A stretch of 64,000 nucleotides of DNA from Datnioides undecimradiatus (Eukaryota; Chordata; Actinopteri; Lobotiformes; Datnioididae): positions 1,701,001-1,765,000 of the forward strand of contig WARS01000027.1 of NCBI GenBank assembly GCA_008933995.1, read 5' to 3'. Position 1 is the stretch's first letter. The number at the start of each line of letters is the position of its first letter. The notes below the pieces were generated by a model. It searched no databases. It worked only from the letters and a program-made list of their open reading frames with translations, and was not told the DNA's origin. This document shows, one piece after another, positions 21,740-34,355 of the stretch. A program made the position numbers and the translations under genes.

Positions 21740-22818
21740 GTGTGTGTGTGTGTGTGTGTGTACTGTGTACTCCTTTCCTTGTTCACTTCTTCCTTTCTCG
21801 TATTTCTCGTCCTTCCTTTCCTCCTCATCTACTTCCTTTCCTTTCCTTGTCTATGTCTGCCTTTTCCTCACCTACATCCTACATGCCTCCTAGGTTCCTT
21901 TCCAGTTCCTAACTAATTTCTTCAGTATGTCCTCTTTATCTACCTACTGCTTTCCTACATTCCTAGTTTCATAGTTTCCTTCCCTACTCTGTCATTTCCT
22001 TTTGAATCTTGTCTTTTCCTCCTTTCCTTATCTGCCTCCTTGTTTCCTTTCATGCCCACTACCCCCTCAGACTGTATTTCCTTTTCAAATCTCCTCTTTT
22101 TCACACCAACCTCCCCCTTTTCATTCCTACTTCTTTCTTTGCTTATTTCCTTGCCTTCTTATTCTTCCTTACTTCCTTTCCTTGTCTACCACTTTGCTTC
22201 CCCATTTCCTTCTCCACTTCCTTATTTTGTTCCATATCTCCTACTTTCTTTCCTCATCCTTTCCTCACCTCCTGATTTCTCTCCTCCTGTTTTATATTCT
22301 CCCTTCGTTCCTTTCCTTCCCTTCCTCTATCTTTGAAACAACTCATCCTTTCCTTATCTGCTTCCTTGCCTTTCTTCTTCTTGTGTTGCTTATGTAACTC
22401 ATGCATCCTTGTCATCTCCACTTTCTCTTAACCTGATATCATACCTAGCCTCCTTCCCCCTTCCAATTTTCCTCATCTTTGTCCTTAATCCCTCATTTCC
22501 TTCCCTACTTCCTCATTTCCTTTAGTATCTCCTGCTCTCTTCTTTCCTTCTGCACATTTTCCTCTGTATCCCCTTCCTCCTTTCTGTTTTCTTATAATAT
22601 TCCCTCCCTACACTTCCTCCTTACATAATTATGTGTCCTTCCACATTTCCTTCACTTCTCCTTCCTGCTTTCCTTCGTCCTTTTCTCATTTCCTAATTTC
22701 TTTCCTTCTCTGCCTCCTCCTCTTCTCTTCATGGCCCAGAGACAGTTCTTTTGTTGTTGCTCTGTCTTGTCAGACTCTCCTCCTCCTCCTCGTCTCTTCC
22801 TCCTCTCTTTCTGTCCAG
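21740..22818 (+). repeat. (GT)n followed by 1.05-kb polypyrimidine tract
   Basis: (GT)11 at 21740-21761 leads into about 1.05 kb that is overwhelmingly C and T on the plus strand, built of CTTTCCTCAT/CTTCCTTCC-like words. The long open frames here, rich in F, S, L and P, are composition artefacts. Such strand-asymmetric tracts can adopt triplex (H-DNA) structures. Confidence 0.9.
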
Positions 22819-23710
22819 ATTAAAAATCGGACTTCCAGCAGATAAATGAATGGTCTGAGCAGATGGGTGGCCTAGTTTCAGCCTCTCTCCTCCTCCTATC
22901 GATCCCTCCGTCCCTCTATCAATAACCCATCATCCATTCATCAGTCTGAGTAAAACAGAATGAGTTGGAGGAGGAGGTGGAGGAGGAGGTGGAGAAGTAC
23001 TCCGAGCCTCTGCTGCAGCTTTTCCTCCATGTGGTCGATGGAATAAAACTGAATTTCCTCGACTTTTTGGTTGAATTCTGCAGTCGCGCGTGTTATTTTA
23101 ATTTTAATTGTTCAAAGAAGCGCCGCCGGTGTGATGTCACAGCTGCTAAAAACCACAAGATGCTCAGTGAAACTCTCCTGTTCTCAGGTTTGTTCACTGT
23201 CAGACACACAAACCGTCGTAATCGACTGGTTTTATACTGACAACCAATCAAAATGTGACTTTGAAATGCCAATTACAGGTGCTGCTGTTGCTTCCAGGTT
23301 ATCACACACTGGTTTTACTGGTCTGTCTCACAACTGGGCTTATTTGTTTTTCATTAGCACAGATACAATGAGTTTAATTATCATAATTTTACAATACATT
23401 GATTAAAAGGTGAGGTTAGGTTGTGGATCGCTGCTGTGGATCATGAAAAATAACATAAAGTCATATTTTATCTCCTGAAACTAGGCAAGTTTTGGAAAAT
23501 ATGAAGACCAGTGCTAATTTAGTGTTAATTTACCTTAAAAACTACTGATTGTGCTTTTATTAGAAGCATTAATTACAGATATTAATAAAATGCACATTAA
23601 TATTTATCATGAATTCATCTTTGACTGATCAGAAGGTAAATCTAAAGTCCGACACACTGACTCAGACCCAGAGAAGCCATTTTTATTCCTCTGCTTCCTT
23701 TTTCCTCACA
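22819..23710. other. Non-coding stretch, no gene seen
   Basis: A short (GGA)n run lies at about 22968-22990. The remainder is unremarkable AT-leaning sequence. Confidence 0.4.
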
Positions 23711-23711
<1 letters not shown>

Positions 23712-23761
<50 letters not shown>

Positions 23762-23903
23762 AGCGGCAGGTAATCGGCTCAGCACCGAGCTCAGAGACCT
23801 GTCCTAGGGGATTGTGGGTATTTTCATGTGTCAATTCACATTAGGTTCAACATGAGAGAGTACTGTGCACGCACACACACACACACACACACCTGGCTGT
23901 TTC

Positions 23904-23939
<36 letters not shown>

Positions 23940-24009
23940 TCTTTCTCCAGGTGTATTAATCATCCAGATTCAGTGTAGGTTCAGCACACTGTCAGAAAGC
24001 TGTGAAACA

Positions 24010-24058
<49 letters not shown>
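23712..24058. repeat. Four alternating (GT)n/(CA)n arrays in 350 bp
   Basis: (GT)n at 23712-23760, (CA)n at 23872-23893, (GT)n at 23910-23936 and (CA)n at 24012-24058. Each GT array is followed by a CA array, so adjacent arrays are mutually complementary on one strand and could form long hairpins. Confidence 0.9.
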
Positions 24059-24059
<1 letters not shown>

Positions 24060-24565
24060 CTAAAGCTAAAGCTCCACGCCGGTCTCAGCGAGCTGTCAAT
24101 CATCCAGAGCACGGTGACCATCAGTGGCACGTTAACATGACGGCGCTGGATGCAGACTGAGTGTTTTGGCGTCAGCTGATTTAACTCACAGAGTTTTGTT
24201 TTTATTGTTTTACTGAAACAACAACGTTGACTCGCCCGAGATGCACGCCGCCGACCGGCTCGGGAAATAAACAGGTGTGCTATTAACAGAAGAAGAAAAT
24301 GAAAATGGGATCATGAGGTGAAGTCAGAGTGTGTGAAGATGTTTTCAAGACAAAGTGATGGGGAGAAGAAACGCTGGCGAGCCTCAGCTGTCTAACAACC
24401 TCCTCGCATCCTTCTTTCCTTCCTTTCCTGCCCCATTAATCTTCCCTATATTCACCGTACCTCCTTGTTTCCTCAAAAGTGAAGTTAAAACATTTGCACC
24501 ACCCCCTGGTGTCTGGCTACAGTACAGCTCACCGCCTCCTCTCTGGGCATGTGTCAGTGCTGTGT

Positions 24566-24826
24566 TGTGTCAGCAGCTTGATAAATTGACTCTGGATCAG
24601 CTGTAAGACACATTTCTGTGTGTCAGCAGCTTGATAAACTGATTCTGGATCAGCTGTAAGACACATATTTCTGTGTGTCAGCAGCAGCTTGATAAACTGA
24701 CTCTGATCAGCTGTAAGATTACATTTCTGTGTGTGTCAGCAGCTTGATAAACTGATTCTGGATCAGCTGTAAGACACATTTCTGTGTGTCAGCAGCAGCT
24801 TGATAAACTGACTCTGGATCAGCAAG
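24566..24826 (+). repeat. ~54-bp minisatellite, five copies
   Basis: Five tandem copies of a unit that starts TGTGTGTCAGCAGCTTGATA, continues with ACTGA(T/C)TCTGGATCAGC and ends TGTAAGACACATTTC. Copies 3 and 5 carry an extra CAG. The fifth is truncated. The clean match between copies suggests recent expansion. Confidence 0.9.
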
Positions 24827-26326
24827 ACTCTGTATCAACTCTGTATCTGAAGCAGATGAAGGATTTCAGTCGTCGGACGTCTGGATCTGAAGTTATCAGA
24901 GAAACAAGCTGAGCAAACGTTAGCAGCAGCTCGGCTCGCCGCCCCTCCAGGACGTCCCGTGTGCGGCCGACAGCGTGGGAGAAACAGTGGTTTTTAAGGT
25001 GGAACTGCTTTATTCAGTGTTTCTCTGGGTTTGAATCAGCGGCTCTGTTTGTTTTGGAGAGGAGGAGACCTCTGTGGAGAATTCAGCTCCCAGTAAAAAC
25101 CTCCTGAACCATCAACACTGAAGGAATCCCAGCTGACAGGAAGACAACAACTCCCAGCATCCCACGCTGCTGCAGGAGGTCACTTTCTTATTGTTTTCAT
25201 TGTGAGTGGCAGAAAATTGTATATTGTGTGTTTCAATATGTGACATGATGAATGTTCTGTGAAAATTGGAGGCCCCCAAAACCACCCATGTAGCAACCGC
25301 TAGTTAGCTTTAAGCTAGCAAGCCAACTGTGTGTGTGTGTGTTCAGCTTATTTCCTCTTTAGTAGCTGTGCAGCTGCACAGGAGCATGCGGGTGAGAGAC
25401 ACACAGGGTTAGCTGCAGACTCAGGTGTGTGCAGGTGATTTAATGCGTGACAGAGGCTCCGTCTTCATCATTTTGAACACAATGATAATTTGCTCCCTTT
25501 CGAGCGTGGCAACACCTCTCGCCGCAAACTTGTCAACACTACGCAGAGCTATCGATGCAGCCGGCTCATTAGCAACACGGCGTGTAAAACGCTCTCCGGT
25601 GACTCACTCATGCAACTTTGTGTCAAGTTACTTTTATAAAAAGAGCGAGAAACAGAGACACTAGACCGACGATCTCCCTCCTCTCTTCAGTCTGCACTTC
25701 CTGACCCACCCACTGCATCACTCCCTCAGTCTGGTTCAGTATTCGGTAAATCACTGCAGGGTCTCCGCTGGAGTTAAATCGCTCTTGCCTGGAAATCCCA
25801 AAATGTCTTACAAAGCAATTCGCTCATGTCTTCCAGGAAATAAATAGAGGCCAGAAGCAGCAAGAGCAGCTTCTTTGTCTCCTTATTTACTTTGCAGTGC
25901 CCTGTTTTCCTGCATGTGCAGTCGGTTTAGAGAGAGAGAGACTCCAGGGAGACGGTGTAGGTCAGGGTTAAAGAGCGATCAGCTGTTTTAAGTCATATCT
26001 GCAAGTCATGGTGTCGCTTTAAGCATTAATCTGTTTAATTAACTGCTGATGCCATCGTACTCATACAAGGGCAGTGGGTGCAAACCCCTGTGCTCATCTG
26101 GGTTGAGATCTGGTGACAGTAAAGTGTAAAGCGAGTGATTCACCTCATTTTCACGCTCACACTGTTCGGTTACGCCTCGTGCGCTGCATTTTCATTGTTT
26201 CTACACTTTTTAATTCATGTTTCCTTCTTTAATTTGTCACTCAGCCTCTCGCTTGCAGGTCTTTATTCTGCTTTCATGAAACTTTTAGACAGACAGAGTT
26301 GAATGAGCTTCAGGTTAGTGTTAGCA

Positions 26327-26365
<39 letters not shown>

Positions 26366-27989
26366 GGGTGAACAGCTGGGTTTCCTGCAGCAGCAGCAGG
26401 TGGTTTGACCAGGAAAGGTCAGAGCTTCACATCCACAACACTGATTAACACACACAGCTCACTATGTGTGTGTGTTTCTGATTTGTGTGTGTGTGTGTGT
26501 TCCTGCACTGAGACTGACAGCCCTCACCTTTTGTATTTCCCATCATCCCCCTCTGCCTCCCGCTGCAGTAAACCGCTCACACACAGACACATCTGTGTAT
26601 TTATAGCCGCTAATCACATTTTAGTTTATTTAGTACAAACTGATGGAGCATAAGTGCTGTTGCCGTGGTTACCTGCAGTTAAAATAAGCCTCCAGCAGCG
26701 ATGCACAACGAACAGTGTGTAATCAATACCTTTAAACCAATCAATAAATGAGTATTTTGCATAATAAGTCTGCATTAATGATGTGGAGATGGATCATTTC
26801 TGTGAAAACTGATTTTTAAAACGCTATTTTTAACCACAGCAAAGAGCTAAAACTGCTGTTAGCTGTATGCGCTATATCCAGTGCGAGCTAGCTGGTGAGA
26901 TAGCCGAGGTTTAGACGCAGCTAAAAACTAAAATAAATACTATTTTCCTCTCAGATGTTGTTTGTTAACAAAGATTTAATTTCATTTGAGTTGACTTTGA
27001 ACGATGAAGCGGCTACATCCAGTCAGGACGGAGAAAAGAAGCTAAACTCCTGCTAACGCTAACTAGCTAACTTAGCCGCTTCAGCTTCTGGCTCATCTTG
27101 TGGAATTCACATGTTTTGATGTCATTAAACTAACTTTAAAACACATATTTGACTCGAATATTGTTTTTATTATCATAGAAATTTTGCCTTTTTGTTTCTG
27201 GTTTGAATTAGAATATATGACTTTTTGATTTTTCATGTATATTTTTTTTAATAAAATGCGGTTTTATATTTCTATTGATGAGACAGGGGCTAAATAATAA
27301 ATGAAATAATGAAAATTTGATTGTAAATGCACATGTTCATCATGGATGGGCAGTCAGACACAAAGAAAAACAGATTTACATTCAATTTCTGCAAGTTTTG
27401 AACTAAAAACCATCAAAATCAGCTCCAGAACATGAGAAATTGGCTCAAACAGGACCAAACATGGCCTTCAAAACTATCTTGAAAAGCGTATTCTTAATAT
27501 CCTAAATTAGAACAAGAGAATCCAGGATTGTTGTCCATCGTGTCTGCAGTACATCAGCGTGCAGCATGGAGCCTATCCAGTTGTGGTTTATGTGTTGGCT
27601 TTAATTGAAACGATCACATTAACATGCAGAGCAGTTCACTGTTCACTGTTTCTGAGGTGGATGTCATGTCAGCGTGTGTTTCATCGCACCCTCACCTCAC
27701 ATCTGCAGGCATGAAACAGCAGGGAGACCGGCAGGCGCTCTGCAGGCTGCGCGTTGATTGGACCGTCATCAATATGTGATGTTCAGACCTCCATGTTTAG
27801 ATTTTCATGCCGGGCTGAAAGAAAAAATGGTGAAGAGCTGAAAACACAACACTGCACCTCAAACATGCTCTGTGAAACACGACGTGCTTCCATAATGTGT
27901 GTTTTTCTGCAAACTTGGAAACAAGAAAAACAAATATATAAACAAAAACGCCACTTTATATAATTTAATACAGTCAATAATTGATAATT
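24827..27989. other. Non-coding stretch with one (GT)n array
   Basis: No gene is seen in about 3.2 kb. A (GT)16-type array lies at 26332-26364 and a shorter one at about 26487-26500. Confidence 0.4.
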
Positions 27990-28260
27990 AATCTCTTGTC
28001 AATAAGAACTTCCATAATAATGCCTAATGCAGGACTATATAGGGGGTAATCATGAGTTATTGAGGAACAGATCCAGATAAAGTAATGAGGGATTACTCTT
28101 TAGCTAATTATTAATTAAATAGTTTGTGTAGTAACTCATTACTCATTAATAGTATTTAGTGAACTTTATTGTAAAGTTTTACCCTTTATTAACACATTTT
28201 AAGGCAGAACTGCTACTTGTAATTGAGTATTTTTACTGTATTTGCAGTAAAACGCCTTCA
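27990..28260 (+). repeat. Dispersed MITE-like repeat relic
   Basis: AT-rich sequence with repeated TAATGAG/ATTACTC motifs ending in TTTATTGTAAAGTTTTACCC. This resembles the terminal repeat of an abundant fish non-autonomous element (GGTAACACTTTA-type ends read in reverse). It is followed by GCTACTTGTAATTGAGTATT, typical of another abundant teleost repeat. No coding capacity; boundaries are approximate. Confidence 0.45.
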
Positions 28261-30588
28261 CCCCTGCACCAAACATGTAATTTAGACTTCCCCCTGAAGG
28301 CTACTTATAAAACATGCAGCAGCATCTTCCTCCCGATGTGGAAACCACCTTGTCAATGCCTCTGCGGCTCGTGTATTGATCTCAGAGATTGATTTGTTAA
28401 GATGATTAACAAGCGGCTGTCTGCGGCTGCAGATCTAAATCAAACCGTGTTGAAGTCTCTGCAGGAGCTGCTGCTAAAGGAGCATCGGCCTCGCAGAGTC
28501 TGCTCCATCATCACGGTAAAAAACCCCTCAATAATCCTTTAATACGTTCATATCACAGGGTTCACCTCAAATCCTTGCAGCAACATCACAACCATGAGGG
28601 CCTAAAAACACATTAAAGCAAAGGGCTCCAGTGAAATGATCCAGAGGCCGCCCCCGGAGGAGCAGCAGCAGAGATTCATTCATATCTGATGCCATAAACA
28701 GTTTGTACAGACACCGTGAAGAGCTGCGACTCATAAAACTGATAAGACTCAAAGCTAATCTGTTCTCTGTAACATCTAAGGTCAAGATGACATGAAAGAA
28801 ACAGCCTTTTGAGCTGATCTGTGGTCACGCTGTGCAGCTATTTGACAGCACATGCTTTAAAAAAATGACCAAAAAATCTATTTCTTTGCATTTTTATATG
28901 AAAACTGGATCAAATGTAGCTTCTGTAAAACAAAACATGACATATTCTTACATAAAATGTTGAACCAACAAATTTAAAACATCAAGCAATCACATGTTAG
29001 CAGCACAGAGCTAAGATTCATTAGCTAGCTAGCTAGCTGCAGCGTGCTACATCCTTTACCTCTGAATTGCTGCAACTCTCCATGTTTGTTCTGACTCGCC
29101 CACTTTCAACAACACAGCGGCTACAAACTCCCAGTGACATGAGCATGCTAACGCTAGCATAAGTTACGGCTAAGCCTGATGGTAATGCTACTACAGCAGC
29201 AAATTAAAGGGAAAGCTAATGCTATCAGCTAAAGCTACTGTGCTGAGCTGCAGCAGGACACAGAGGAGCAGGTTTCATCATGTGGACAACAACAACCTGA
29301 GTCAGTCAGAGACACAAACACACACACACACACTGACAGGGGGCAGCTGGCTCCTGCTCACAGCTGATCCACACTGCAGCAGTTCAGACACTGAAACATG
29401 AGGAAATAAGGTCTAAAATACAAACATTCGGCTGTTATATGACATTAAATCTCACTTGTGGCCTAAATGTTTGAATTAGGTTACATCCCTAACTGTGTTT
29501 CAGATGATCCAGGTGGTATCAGTCGTTGTTTTGAAGCAAAACCCCCCAAACCTGCAAATCCTCATGCGGTTTCAGGTTTTGCGGGTTGTCAAAGAGCTCG
29601 TATTTCTACGGAGAGAGAAAAGGACAAAATTAATCTGAAGCAAAACACGGACATGTTGCTACAAAAGAGTGTTTTTATGATTTAAGTAGATGAACATTGA
29701 CGGGGGCAGTCATCCTGTTTCCTGCTAACATCTGGTCGACACTGGACCAACATGAGGACTCAGAGTCGAGGTTAGTTAATCCGTACTCCAGGATCTACAT
29801 TCTCCATGTATTTTATAATTTAAATATATCCGACATTTCGAGTCGTTTGTATTCAGCCGGTCTGTCCTGGTTGGTGTGGTACAATGTGCGGACTGAAACA
29901 TGCCCCTCTGTGCAACTTGTATCAATAAAGTTTGATTTGACGTGACCAAACCAGTCAGAAAAGCCTGTATTTGCTCATTAAACGTGGTCTTTAGTGGTGA
30001 ATTTGTGGATATGACGTGGTACATAATGCAGCACATTTCCCTTTTTGTGACTGATGATGGTCAGGGTGTCTGTTTCACCTTTCCTGCAAGATCATAAAAC
30101 CTATTTAATATAAATGACAGTGTGCTGGTGTTCAGCTGGCAGTCTCTGGCTCTCTGTGTGTGCAGCGCTATAATATATCCTCTGTCACGTCTGCCTGCAG
30201 GTCGGTTCCCTCCAACCTCCCATTCTTCTTCTCTTCCTCCCAGCAGGAGGTGTATTGTTGAGTTCGGTGGTAGGAGCCTCAGCGGCAGCTTCCCTTTGAT
30301 CCTCGCCTGACTCGGCCAGATTGGATGTTTCTTTTTATCACAATCTCAGTCTGAGGGCAGCGACGAACGCGCTGAATCGGCCACAGAGTCATGCAATATC
30401 CTCCGGTTGATCGCTGATGAGCCACACAGAGATTACACCGCGGGGAGCCGACCAATCACAGCAGCCTCAACTGAATCCGCCGTCCCATCGACTGAGTGAC
30501 TGTGATTCTTGCTGAATACGTTCGGGCGTCACATTAAACGGAGACAGAGACTGTGCTTGAATTACAACAATACAAGCCTTACACTAGA
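28261..30588. other. Non-coding stretch; possible LINE/SINE tail at 29855-29942
   Basis: No gene is seen. The segment ending TCAATAAAGTTTGATTTGA at about 29920-29940 has the form of a retroposon 3' tail, but could equally be a chance AATAAA. An (AGCT)n run lies at about 29021-29038. Confidence 0.4.
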
Positions 30589-31221
30589 TCCAGGGACTAC
30601 AGCGAGGATTAACTTAGGAATTAAACTCAAAGAATTAAAAGATGAAGTGAATTAAACTCAGGACTAAACTCAGGAACTGAAGATAGATGCTGTGATGGCA
30701 GTAAAACAAATACCTGATGAGCACAAAAGTCTTTCTAACATAGTCAAAAACCAAAGTCAGGGACTAAAATCAATGAAGCTTAATAATTAATTGTCTTAAC
30801 TGCCAAACTAAAGTCAGAAACTATATGACTGAACTAAACTCACAGATTAAATTCAAGGTTTAAACTGAAAAACAAAACTGAGGAGTGAAACTCAGGGACT
30901 AAACTCAGGGACTGAACTCAGAGACTGAACTCAGAGACTAAACTCAGAGACTGAACTCAGAGACTGAACTCAGAGACTGAACTCAGAGACTAAACTCAGA
31001 GACTGAACTCAGAGACTGAACTCAGGGACTAAACTCACAGACTAAACTCAGAGACTGAACTCAGAGACTGAACTCAGAGACTGAACTCAGGGACTGAACT
31101 CAGAGACTGAACTCAGAGACTGAACTCAGAGACTGAACTCAGGGACTGAACTCAGGGACTAAACTCACAGACTAAACTCAGAGACTGAACTCAGAGACTG
31201 AACTCAGAGACTGAACTCAGA
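30589..31221 (+). repeat. 13-bp minisatellite (CTCAGAGACTGAA) with higher-order structure
   Basis: A clean array from 30889 to 31221 repeats CTCAGAGACTGAA or CTCAGGGACTAAA with a strict 13-bp period. A distinctive pair of variants (AAACTCACAG) sits at 31031 and again at 31161, exactly 130 bp apart, so ten monomers were duplicated as a block. From about 30589 to 30888 the same words appear at irregular spacing, an older decayed edge of the array. Confidence 0.9.
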
Positions 31222-31455
31222 AAGTGGATTCAGGGTCTAACCTGTTAAACCAAACTCAGGATCTAATCACCAGATCAGACCTTTGGGTTTGGAGCTGGAG
31301 CTAAAATCACATTCAGTGAATTAAACCTAGGATTTTCTGTCCTCTCCTGTGAAAACTAATCCACCTTGGCTGGAAACTAATTCCTGACCTTTGAAGTTTT
31401 TGAGTTTTCACAGGCGAATATTTCATGAGCCACTCTGCTCCTCCGGTGGCCGACC

Positions 31456-31577
31456 TTGGCTCTCCTCCTCCTCCTCCTCCTCCTCCCTGTTCTTCTTCTT
31501 TGCCTTTTCCTCCTGCGATTATCTCTGGATCAGCTTAATTACAGCTCATTCATCTTTTTCTGCCAGAACTCAAGGAC

Positions 31578-31632
<55 letters not shown>

Positions 31633-31890
31633 CGCCCATTTCCCCTTGTTACAGAAAGTTAATTTGGGGAAATACTCCTTTAATTATGATTCATATCTGG
31701 GTCATTCATAACCATCACCAGCTTCAGACACACTGTGTGTGTGTGTGTGTGTGTAGTAATATTAGCGTTGAAGCCGTACGTTGTCCGGGCAACCAAGGGA
31801 CGTTATCTGCTGGGACGAGGCTTTCACATTGAAACCACTGACTTCTTCATGTTACGTCTTCATGTTTGATTTAACTTGATATTAAATGAA

Positions 31891-31932
<42 letters not shown>

Positions 31933-32071
31933 CTTTCCTGCTATTTTAGATTTAATCATAAAGTAGGAAACAAAGATTGTGTCTGGCTGGATTTGAGCCT
32001 GTGACCCCAGAGTCGATGTCGATATATGAATGTTGTGATTTTCAAACCTACATGAGTGTTTCTGAGTTCAG

Positions 32072-32117
<46 letters not shown>
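31456..32117. repeat. Cluster of (CTC)n, (CA)n and (GT)n microsatellites
   Basis: (CTC)n at about 31459-31484, (CA)n at 31578-31630, (GT)n at 31733-31754, (GT)n at 31891-31930 and (GT)n at 32072-32117. No coding exon is seen between them. Confidence 0.9.
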
Positions 32118-32118
<1 letters not shown>

Positions 32119-32239
32119 GGGCCGTTTTGCTGCCCCTCGCATCGCTTGTTAAACCATCTGTCAAATTACCGTGGCAACAGAGCATCCATCAGCCCCATCC
32201 ATCATCGGCGGGAGGCGGCAACAACAGGAGATCTGACGG

Positions 32240-33115
32240 ACAAGAGGAGAGATGAGAGGGTGAGGACGAAAGGAAAGAAGGGGAGAGGAGAGGAAGGGAG
32301 GAAAGGAGAGAGGAGAGAAAAAATAATGAGGAGGGGAGAGGAAATGAGGGGAAGGGAGGAGGAAAGGAAGTGAAGAAAAGGAAGAAGGGAAGGAAATGTC
32401 AATTAATAGGGCAGAGGAAATGAGGTGGAAAGGTAAGGAAACTAGGAGAAAAGGAGATGAGAAGAGGATGAGATGAAATGAGGAAGCTAGGAGGAAAGGA
32501 GACACAAGGTGGTGGAGAAGAAACTAGGGAGATAGGAAAGGAGTAAAGGAGCCAAAGAAAGAAGAAAAGATGACATGGTAGAGAAGGAGGTGAAAGGAGG
32601 AAGTAAGGAAGGAAAGAAGGAAAGGAAAGAGGAACAGAGAGAGGAAGGAAGGAAAGAGGAGATGAGAGGAAAGGAAGAGAGGAGAAAAGGGGTGAAGAAT
32701 GAGGAGGGATTGGGTAAACAAGGGTAAAGAGAAGGAGATAAGGAGAGGATATAGGTGAATAGAGGAGAAGAAAGGAAGAAAGGAAGTGAATAAGGGAGGA
32801 GAGGAGACACAGGGTGGTATAGATAGGAGAGGGATGAGAGAAGGAGTAAAGGAGGCAAGGATGTAAAGGGAGGAAAGCAGAAAGGTGACATACAAAGAAG
32901 GAGGAAGTAAGGGAGGAGAAAAGGAGAGGAAGGAGAACCAGAGGGAGCAGGGAAGGAAAGAGGATGCAGAAAAGGGAGGCAAGGAGGAGAAGAAAGAGAA
33001 GAAGAGAGGAAAGAGGAGACAAGAGGAAGGGAGGAGAGGAATGAACAGAGGAGAAGAAAGGAAGGAAGGTAAGGGAATAAGGGAGGAGAGGAGGAAAGGA
33101 GAGATAGGAAATGAA
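32240..33115 (+). repeat. 0.9-kb polypurine tract
   Basis: Almost pure A/G on the plus strand, built of GGAAGGAAAG/GAGGAGAGGA-like words without a fixed period. The open frames of 100-200 codons on the minus strand, rich in S, F, L and P, are products of this composition. Confidence 0.9.
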
Positions 33116-33227
33116 ATGTAGCTGCAGACTCTTTCTGTCACAGAGGAAAGCAGAGAGCAGAATAATTCAGTTTTGCTGAAGTCAAGGTGAACTTGTAAAT
33201 TGTGTCGTAATTCCCAAAACTATTACA

Positions 33228-33276
<49 letters not shown>

Positions 33277-33386
33277 CAGCTGACGAAGGGGATGAAAGCA
33301 AATCCGCAGAGAGGAAAGGAAATGACAAGAAAAAGAGAAGAAAGGTGGAGAGGAGATAAAACAGATGAGGATTCAGTGGAGACAGG

Positions 33387-33424
<38 letters not shown>
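33228..33424. repeat. (CA)n and (GT)n facing pair
   Basis: (CA)n at 33228-33274 and (GT)n at 33389-33424, separated by 115 bp. They sit between the polypurine tract on the left and a polypyrimidine tract on the right, making the whole 32.2-34.4 kb region roughly symmetrical. Confidence 0.9.
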
Positions 33425-33427
<3 letters not shown>

Positions 33428-33780
33428 TCCTGTTTATTTGTTTCAGAACGTAGATGTTGATTTCACTTCCTGTTCGTCTCTGCAGACTTTAAGATGTAAA
33501 ATGTTAATTTTGCCCCGAAAACAGACGTCGGATCCAAAGGAGGTGAGGATGTAAGGAGGCGAGACGAGGGAAGGAAGTGATCGTTAGGGAAGAAAAGGAG
33601 ACATGTGACAGATGTCGACCTCGTGATTGGCCGCCGCTCCGAGGTCACATGATTTAACCTGCACTCCTCATAAAACGTGATGTTTACTGTCAAACAGCAG
33701 TCGGGGGGAATTGCTGCGTGACCATATTTGGTGTTTCCTTCCTGCCTTGTTGTTAAACTCAGTGAGTCGAGTCACGACCA
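33425..33780. other. Short non-coding spacer
   Basis: Unique-looking sequence between the microsatellites and the polypyrimidine tract; no gene seen. Confidence 0.4.
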
Positions 33781-34355
33781 CCTGCTCTCATCTCCTCCTC
33801 CTCCTCCTCCTCCTCCACCTTCTTCATCTTTGTCTTCTTCTTCTTTTATTCTTCCTTCTTACACTTCTTCGTCTCCTTTTGTTTTTTCTTCTTCTTTTCT
33901 TCTTCTACTCTTCTCCTCTTCCTCATCCCTCTTTTTCATCTCCTCTTCTTCTATTAGCCTCGTCTTCTTCTTCTATTCTTTTCTTCCTCCTTGTCCGCGT
34001 CCTCCTTCTTCTCTTCTTTTCCTCTTCCTTCCCCTCCTTCTTCCCTTCTTCTTCTTCTATTCTTTTCTTCCTCCTTGTCCTCCTCCTTCTCTTCCTCTGT
34101 TCTTCTTCCTTCTACTACTTTTTCTTCTTCTCTTCTACAATTGTTCTTTTATTCTTCCTCTTCTTTATCTCTTCCTCTGTTCTTCTTCTATTCCTCTCTT
34201 CTTTCTTTTCTCTTCTTATTTCTTCTTCTCCTTCTCATCTTCTTCTCTTTGTCTCTTCTGTTGTTTTCTTCTTTTGCTATTCCTTTCCTCCTTCTTCTTC
34301 TTCTCTGATGCTTCAGTTTCTTCTTCTTCTCTTTTTCTTCTTCGTCTTCTTCTTT
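33781..34355 (+). repeat. 0.57-kb polypyrimidine (CTT/CTC) tract
   Basis: CTT, TTC and CTC words make up nearly all of the plus strand. Long open frames in all three plus-strand frames (up to 244 codons) are low-complexity artefacts rich in S, L and F. Confidence 0.9.

Noticed and set aside
24566-24826. Regular repeats considered as a CRISPR-like array
   Set aside because: Units are contiguous with no unique spacers; it is a minisatellite in a vertebrate genome.
32399-33141. Overlapping 134-207 codon minus-strand frames of S, F, L and P
   Set aside because: Caused by the polypurine tract; several frames are open at once and no domain is present.
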